From Gautieria morchelliformis (taxonomy: Eukaryota > Basidiomycota > Agaricomycetes > Gomphales > Gomphaceae), in NCBI GenBank assembly GCA_015179125.1, contig WHVA01000165.1, forward strand, positions 1 to 64,000: a stretch of DNA of 64,000 nucleotides. Reading direction: 5' to 3'. Positions 63,902 to 64,000 of this stretch are shown one piece after another. The first letter of the stretch is position 1. Every line of letters starts with the position of its first letter. The notes beneath the pieces are model-generated. The model was given only the letters and a program-made list of their open reading frames with translations. It ran no database searches and was not told the DNA's origin. The position numbers and the translations under genes are program-made.

Positions 63902-64000
63902 TTCCTATAGGTGAAAGCAGCATGGTGGGAGGTTGTGGGCGCGCTGACCAATGCTGACCAATGCTTGGTCATTAGTTTGTCAGCGGAGCGCGCGAGCGGC
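63902..64000 (+). mobile_element. Helitron E, first 99 bp
   Basis: Begins TTCCTATAGGTGAAAGC directly after the CTAG of Helitron B and continues with the GACCAATGC repeats and GGAGCGCGCGAGCGGC head. It runs out of the window. Whether it is autonomous cannot be told. Confidence 0.8.

Overview
The window looks like transposon-dense intergenic DNA from a filamentous fungus, most likely a basidiomycete of the Agaricomycetes. The evidence is autonomous Helitrons, Ty3/gypsy elements with integrase and chromodomain, a Tad-like LINE, solo LTRs with 5-bp target duplications and introns of about 46-80 bp. I see no intact housekeeping gene, no tRNA or rRNA gene and no CRISPR array. Nearly every recognisable reading frame is broken.

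Layout. (1) 1-9345: a minus-strand, head-to-tail row of Helitrons. It runs F (7189-9345), G (3873-7188), a helicase-tail remnant (3534-3872) and A (3533 to beyond the window, with a broken Rep/helicase gene). (2) 9346-11127: unassigned DNA with a 44-bp minisatellite, a GA tract and a 21-G run. (3) 11128-24719: gypsy elements and LTR pieces. Element D has a piece of pol inverted in place and carries nested solo LTRs. Element A has pol, a damaged active site and an opposite-strand ORF. (4) 25292-26905: LINE ORF1 plus the start of ORF2, butted against element B, a gypsy element with gag, protease and RT (26906-31515). A complete solo LTR has split B's own LTR. (5) 31516-35583: a reverse transcriptase fragment joined to element C, which has integrase, chromodomain, an opposite-strand gene with paired cysteine clusters, and a 3' LTR. 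(6) 35584-50530: a cysteine-rich gene split by a solo LTR, a pair of LTR-like direct repeats full of TGACTCA motifs, and assorted gene fragments. (7) 50531-64000: a plus-strand, head-to-tail row of Helitrons C, D, B (6.5 kb, Rep/helicase) and the first 99 bp of E.

How the parts relate. The Helitrons share a 3' end made of a CCCGCGC-GAA-GCGCGGG hairpin, 7 nt and CTAG, with the next element starting immediately in T(T)C. Non-autonomous C, D, F and G share leader repeats, subterminal repeats and a 21-bp minisatellite. They could have been mobilised by an A/B-type Rep/helicase. The two rows point away from each other across about 41 kb of retrotransposon debris. LTR families named here: LTR-1 (430-470 bp, TGTCAGGGGACACC start), LTR-2 (1.0-1.28 kb, TGTCATGAC start), LTR-3 (490 bp), LTR-4 (532 bp) and LTR-5 (1.1-2 kb, start uncertain). 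All in-frame stops that I could place in a recognised retroelement frame are TGA where arginine fits, which suggests CpG decay.
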